From Liolophura sinensis (taxonomy: Eukaryota > Mollusca > Polyplacophora > Chitonida > Chitonidae), in contig NC_088296.1 of assembly GCF_032854445.1 (NCBI RefSeq), forward strand, positions 9,460,706 to 9,524,705: 64,000 nucleotides of DNA, written 5' to 3'. Within the stretch, counting starts at the first letter, position 1; each line of letters opens with the position of its first letter. Below, piece by piece: positions 54,501-60,500 of the stretch. The notes under the pieces are model-generated. The model made no database searches. It saw only the letters and a list, made by a program, of their open reading frames with translations, and was not told where the DNA came from. A program made the translations under genes and the position numbers.

Positions 54501-57500
54501 TCCACACAACCATGGGTGATTGAGCAGGACATGTACAGTGCTGCTGCGGATGAAATCTGGACAGCTCTTCCTAGCAGGTTAAAGTCAAATCTGACAAACT
54601 CCAAAAAGGAGCTGGCACTGCAAACATCTGCAATGGGAGAAAACATTATTGTTACAAACTTTTAATACCCGTCACATTTTCAACTGTGCAAATCGAAAGC
54701 CATCAAAGTGTTGTCAAAATTCAAATTTCACTATATCCAAGTTTAATTTATCTGGACATTTTCTAGCAGGCTGGAATTACTAATCCCCAATTCCTTATCG
54801 TACTTTAAGGCTTTGTTCCGGATAAAGTGTGTTGACCTTTTCAGTCAAAAACACCACTGACAAGTGCCAATATGGCGTTAATGATATATAAAACAAACTG
54901 ACTACAAAGCATGACAGAAAACCTCTACCACAGCTAAATGTTAAAAATTTTCACAACAGGCAAATATGCAATATTCTATATTTTGGGTCCTATCTGGCAA
55001 TGATGACTATTGAATTTAACGAATTCTTGAACCCGGTTCCGAATGCGGATCACTACAAAATCAAAGTGAGCTTGTGATTGAACCAAGGCCTGGCTGTACA
55101 TGAAGTGTCGCCTATACCTTGTCATTACTTCTTCTCAGTGATGTTCAGAGATAGATATAGATGTAAAGGTTATGAAAATGGAGAATCTCCCTGACAGAGG
55201 TATTATATACGTACCGAGAGAATAATCGTTGTCTCTGCATTGCAACTCTGTCTCCGGATAAGCCTGTAGTTCAGCAGTTGTTGCTGGACGTTTACCAAAG
55301 ATACATGTACATTGTCCACCTTGACACGTCTGTTCACCGGACAGGGCACAACTTCCAGTGTTACAAGTTTCCCCAAGCAGAGCTTTGCCATTCAAAACAC
55401 AGTTTTTGTTGTCCAGGCTGGCGGTGTAGCCGTTTTCACAAACACACACGTGTGTTGTCTGATCACACATGGTGTGGAAACCACTGCAGCGTGAGATACA
55501 AGACTGACCCAAGGTAACCACTGAAAATCAAAACAATCATAATTCTTACCAAAGTTTATTATAACCAATTCAATCCCCATGACCAAACTTCGTCGTGATG
55601 TACAGTAGAATAAAAGTTTTTGCATCTCTTTGCCAAGTACTCCGTTTCCATGTTAACTAATTTGTCATGTTATGCTGATCCCTCATGCCCTTTTCTTAAG
55701 ACGGGACCTTCGGGAAAGAGAGGTTAACAAAAACAATGACTCCGGAGCTTCTTTCCAGTGCAACTGTACGTGAGGACTGTCACCAACCTGCGGATGGCCG
55801 TCGATTTCCTTATGTCCTGCCCTATTTTTCCTAAACTATAATGTCGGCGGCCAGCGCATAAGTCAAATATTCTTGAGTGCGACGTAACACACCAATCAAA
55901 TAAGTAAATAAATATCTGCGAACTCTTCCTGCCCAGTATACTGCTGACCGCCGTCGTATCAGTGAAACATTCTTCACAAGGCATAAAACACCAATCCATA
56001 ACTGTTTTTATATCTGGTTAAGATTTAAGACGTTTGGAGGAAGTCAAAATTTCTTACAGGACAAATTAATGCAAATTACGTTTGTTCATGACCAGTTATT
56101 TGTTAGACACTGTAAATTCTTTCTCTTACCTGTTTCGCAAATTGTAAAATCATAGGATGGCAGGAAACCCTCTCTACAGTAGCATATCAAGTTGTCACAT
56201 CCCCTTCGTCTACATTCCGCGTTTGGATCCACACAACCATGGATAACTGAGCAGGACATGTACAGTGCTGCTGCGGATGAAATCTGTACAGCTCTTCCTA
56301 GCAGGTTAAAGTCAAATCTGACAAACTCCAAAAAGGAGCTGGCACTGCAAACATCTGCAATGGGAGAAAACATTATTGTTACAAACTTTTAATACCCGTC
56401 ACATTTTCAACTGTGCAAATCGAAAGCCATCAAAGTGTTGTCAAGATTCAAATTTCACTATATCCAAGTTTAATTTATCTGGACATTTTTTAGCAGGCTG
56501 GAATTACTAATCCCCAATTCCTTATCGTACTTTATGGCCTTGTTCCGGATAAAGTGTGTTGACTTTTTCAGTCAAAAACACCACTGACAAGTGCCAATAT
56601 GGCGTTAATGATATATAAAACAAACTGACTACAAAGCATGACAGAAAACCTCTACCACAGCTAAATGTTAAAACGTCTTACAACAGGCAAATATGCAATA
56701 TTCTATATTTTGGGTCCTATCTAGCAATGATGACTATTGAATTTAACGAATTCTTGAACCCGGTTCTGGATGCGGATCACTACAAAATCAAAGTGAGCTT
56801 GTGTTTGAACCAAGGCCTGGCTGTACATGAAGTGACGCCTATACCTTGTCATTACTTCGTTTCAGTGATGTTCAGAGACAGATATAGATGCAAACGTTAT
56901 GAAAATGCAGAATCTCCCTGACAGAGGTATTATATACGTACCGAGAGAATACTCGTTGTTTCTGCATTGCAACTCTGTCTCCGGATAAGCCTGTAGTTCA
57001 GCAGTTGTTGCTGGACGTTTACCAAAGATACATGTACATTGTCCACCCTGACACGTCTGTTCACCGGACAGGGCACAACTTCCAGTGTTACAGGTTTCCC
57101 CAAGCAGAGCTTTGCCATTTAAAACACAGTTTTTGTTGTCCAGGCTGGCGGTGTAGCCGTTTTCACAAACACACACGTGTGTTGTCTGATCACACATGGT
57201 GTGGAAACCACTGCAGCGTGAGATACAAGACTGACCCAAGGTAACCACTGAAAATCAAAACAATCATAATTCTTACCAAAGTTTATTATAACCAATTCAA
57301 TTCCCATGACCAAACTTCGTCGTGATGTACAGTAGAATAAAAGTTTTTGCATCTCTTTGCCAAGTACTCCGTTTCCATGTTAACTAATTTGTCATATTAT
57401 GCTATGATCCCTCTTGTCCTTTTCTTAAGACGGGACCTCCGGGAAAGAGAGGTTATCAAGAACAATGACTCCGGAGCCTCTCTCCAATGCAACTGTACGT

Positions 57501-60500
57501 GAGAGGGACTGTCACCAACCTGCGGATGGCCGTCGATTTCCTTATGTCCTGCCCTATTTTTTCCTAAACTATAATGTCGGCGGCCAGCGCATAAGTCAAA
57601 TATTCTTGAGTGCGACGTAACACACCAATCAAATAAGTAAATAAATATCTGCGAACTCTTCCTGCCCAGTATACTGCTGACCGCCGTCGTATCAGTGAAA
57701 CATTCTTCACAAGGCATAAAACACCAATCAATAACTGTTTTTATAGCTGGTTAAGTTTTAAGACATTACGCAGGAAGTCAGAATCTCTTTCAGGGCGAGT
57801 AAAACAAATTAAGCCTTTTGATGGCTAGGTTTTGTTAGTCACTGTAAATTCTTTCTCTTACCTCTTTCGCAAGTTGTAAAATCATAGGATGGCAGGAAAC
57901 CCTCTCTACAGTAGCATATCAAGTTGTCACATCCCCTTCGTCTACATTCCGCGTTTGGATCCACACAACCATGGATAACTGAGCAGGACATGTACAGTGC
58001 TGCTGCGGATGAAATCTGGCCAGCTCTTCCTAGCAGGTTAAAGTCAAATCTGACAAACTCCAAAAAGGAGCTGGCACTGCAAACATCTGCAATGGGAGAA
58101 AACATTATTGTTACAAACTTTTAATACCCGTCACATTTTCAACTGTGCAAATCGAAAGCCATCAAAGTGTTGTCAAAATTCAAATTTCACTATATCCAAG
58201 TTTAATTTATCTGGACATTTTCTAGCAGGCTGGAATTACTAATCCCCAATTCCTTATCGTACTTTAAGGCTTTGTTCCGGATAAAGTGTGTTGACTTTTT
58301 CAGCCAAAAACACCACTGACAAGTGCCAATATGGCGTTAATGATATATAAAACAAACTGAATACAAAGCATGACAGAAAACCTCTACCACAGCTAAATGT
58401 TAAAACGTCTTACAACAGGCAAATAGGCAATATTCTATATTTTGGGTCCTATCTGGCAATGATGACTATTGAATTTAACGAATTCTTGAACCCGGTTCCG
58501 AATGCGGATCACTACAAAATCAAAGTGAGCTTGTGTTTGAACCAAGGCCTGGCTGTACATGAAGTGACGCCTATACCTTGTCATTACTTCGTCTCAGTGA
58601 TGTTCAGAGATAGATATAGATGTAAAGGTTATGAAAATGCAGAATCTCCCTGACAGAGGTATTATATACGTACCGAGAGAATACTCGTTGTTTCTGCATT
58701 GCAACTCTGTCTCCGGATAAGCCTGTAGTTCAGCAGTTGTTGCTGGACGTTTACCAAAGATACATGTACATTGTCCACCTTGACACGTCTGTTCATCGGA
58801 CAGGGCACAACTTCCATTGCTACAAGTTTCCCCAAGCAGAGCTTTGCCATTTAAAACACAGTTTTTGTTGTCCAGGCTGGCGGTGTAGCCGTTTTCACAA
58901 ACACACACGTGCGTTGTCTGATCACACATGGTGTGGAAACCACTGCAGCGTGAGATACAAGGCTGACCCAGGGTAACCACTGAAAATCAAAACAATCATA
59001 ATTCTTACCAAAGTTTATTATAACCAATTCAATCGCCATGATAAAACTTCGTTGTGTTGTGCAGCAGAATAAAAGTTCTTGCATCTTTTTGCCAAGTACT
59101 CCGTTTCTTTGTTATCAAATTTGTGACGTTATCCTATAAGCCCTCTTGTCCTTTTCTTAAGACGGTACCTACGTGAGAGAGAGGTTATCAAGAACAATCA
59201 ATCAGAGCCTCTCTTCAATGCAACCGTACGTGAGAGGGACTGTCAACAACCTGCGGATAGCCGTCCATTTCGTAGGTCGCTGTCCTATTTTTCCTACACC
59301 ATAATGCCGGCGGCCAGCGCATAAGTCAAACATTCTTGAGTGCGACGTAACACACCAATCAAATAAGTAAATAAATATCTGCAAACTCTTCCTGCCCACT
59401 GCAATGTCTACCGCCGTCGTATCAGTGAAACATTCTTCACAAGGCATAAAACACCAATCAATAACTGTTTTTATACCTGGTTAAGTTTTAAGACATTACG
59501 CAGGAAGTCAGAATCTCTTACAGGACGAGTAAAACAGATTAAGCGTGATGATGGCTAGGTATTTTTTTAGCCACTGTAAATTCTTTCTCTTACCTTTTTC
59601 ACATGTGGTGAAGTCATGGGATGGCAGATAACCCTCTTTACAGTAGCATATTACGTTGTCACAACCTCTTCGTCTACATTCCGCGTTTGGATCCACACAA
59701 CCATGGATAAGTGAGCAGGACATGTACAGTGCTGCTGCGGATGAAACCTGACCAGCCCTTCCTAGCAGGTTAAAGTCAAATCTGACAAACTCTGGATATA
59801 ATATTTCCTCACATATACCTGCAATAGAAACAAAATATTATTGCTACTTACTCTTAGCCCACTTGGTATTGTCGGTTTTGCAACTCATTTAAGGGCATTT
59901 TTTGAGCTTTCAGTTAGACTTACATCGGTACCTGTAATGTGCTTACAAAATTAGAGGTGCTTCCGTGGCCTAGGGGTCAAGATGGTGACACAGTAGAATT
60001 ACCAAGGAGCCTCTTACCAATGCAATCGCTGTGAGTTCAAGTCCAGCTCATGTTGGCTTCCTCTCCTTTCGTACATTTACGTGGGTAGGGAATTCACGCA
60101 AAATGGGAAGAAAAACAACAGCACTCCGACTGTCTACATTTTTCTCATTAGCAAAATTTCACTCAGAGCCAGTGGAATAATGCCCAGTGAGCCCCCCCCC
60201 CCCCCCCCAGCCTTTGATCTTAGAGGTCATGTGTTCATTTTCTCGGCTACATCTTTAAGTTTATTCGACTGTAATGCCATAAAAAGTACGTTGGCTTAAT
60301 CGTTGGCTTAATCAGCCAGAAAACAGACATGATATAAGCGATAATACCCTAAATGTGTTGATAAACATAAATTAAAAGAGTTACTCCAGTGTTAAGCTCT
60401 GCTTGTTTTAAAAAGTTTCCTCCCAACATAAGACTGACTGCGGTCGTATAAGTGAAATATTCTTGAGTACGGTGTAAAACACCACCAGATAAATAAATAA

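Larger units (their letters stand above)
43839..54627 (-). repeat. Higher-order repeat copy 1 (U5-U10)
   Basis: Same subtype order (U5 founder/A''-like, U6 A', U7-U10), but more diverged and with longer introns around U5. Looks like the ancestral block. Confidence 0.65.
53488..59818 (-). repeat. Sub-array U2-U5, period about 1.73 kb
   Basis: A exons start at 59,818, 58,086, 56,354 and 54,627 (steps of 1,732, 1,732 and 1,727). Introns are also repeated, each with the same plus-strand SINE and a shared stretch left of exon B. Confidence 0.85.

Noticed and set aside
56727-56921. 64-codon plus-strand frame repeated at 58,459-58,653
   Set aside because: The third copy (about 55,000-55,190) carries an in-frame stop (gtgattgaac); the sequence is repeated intron.
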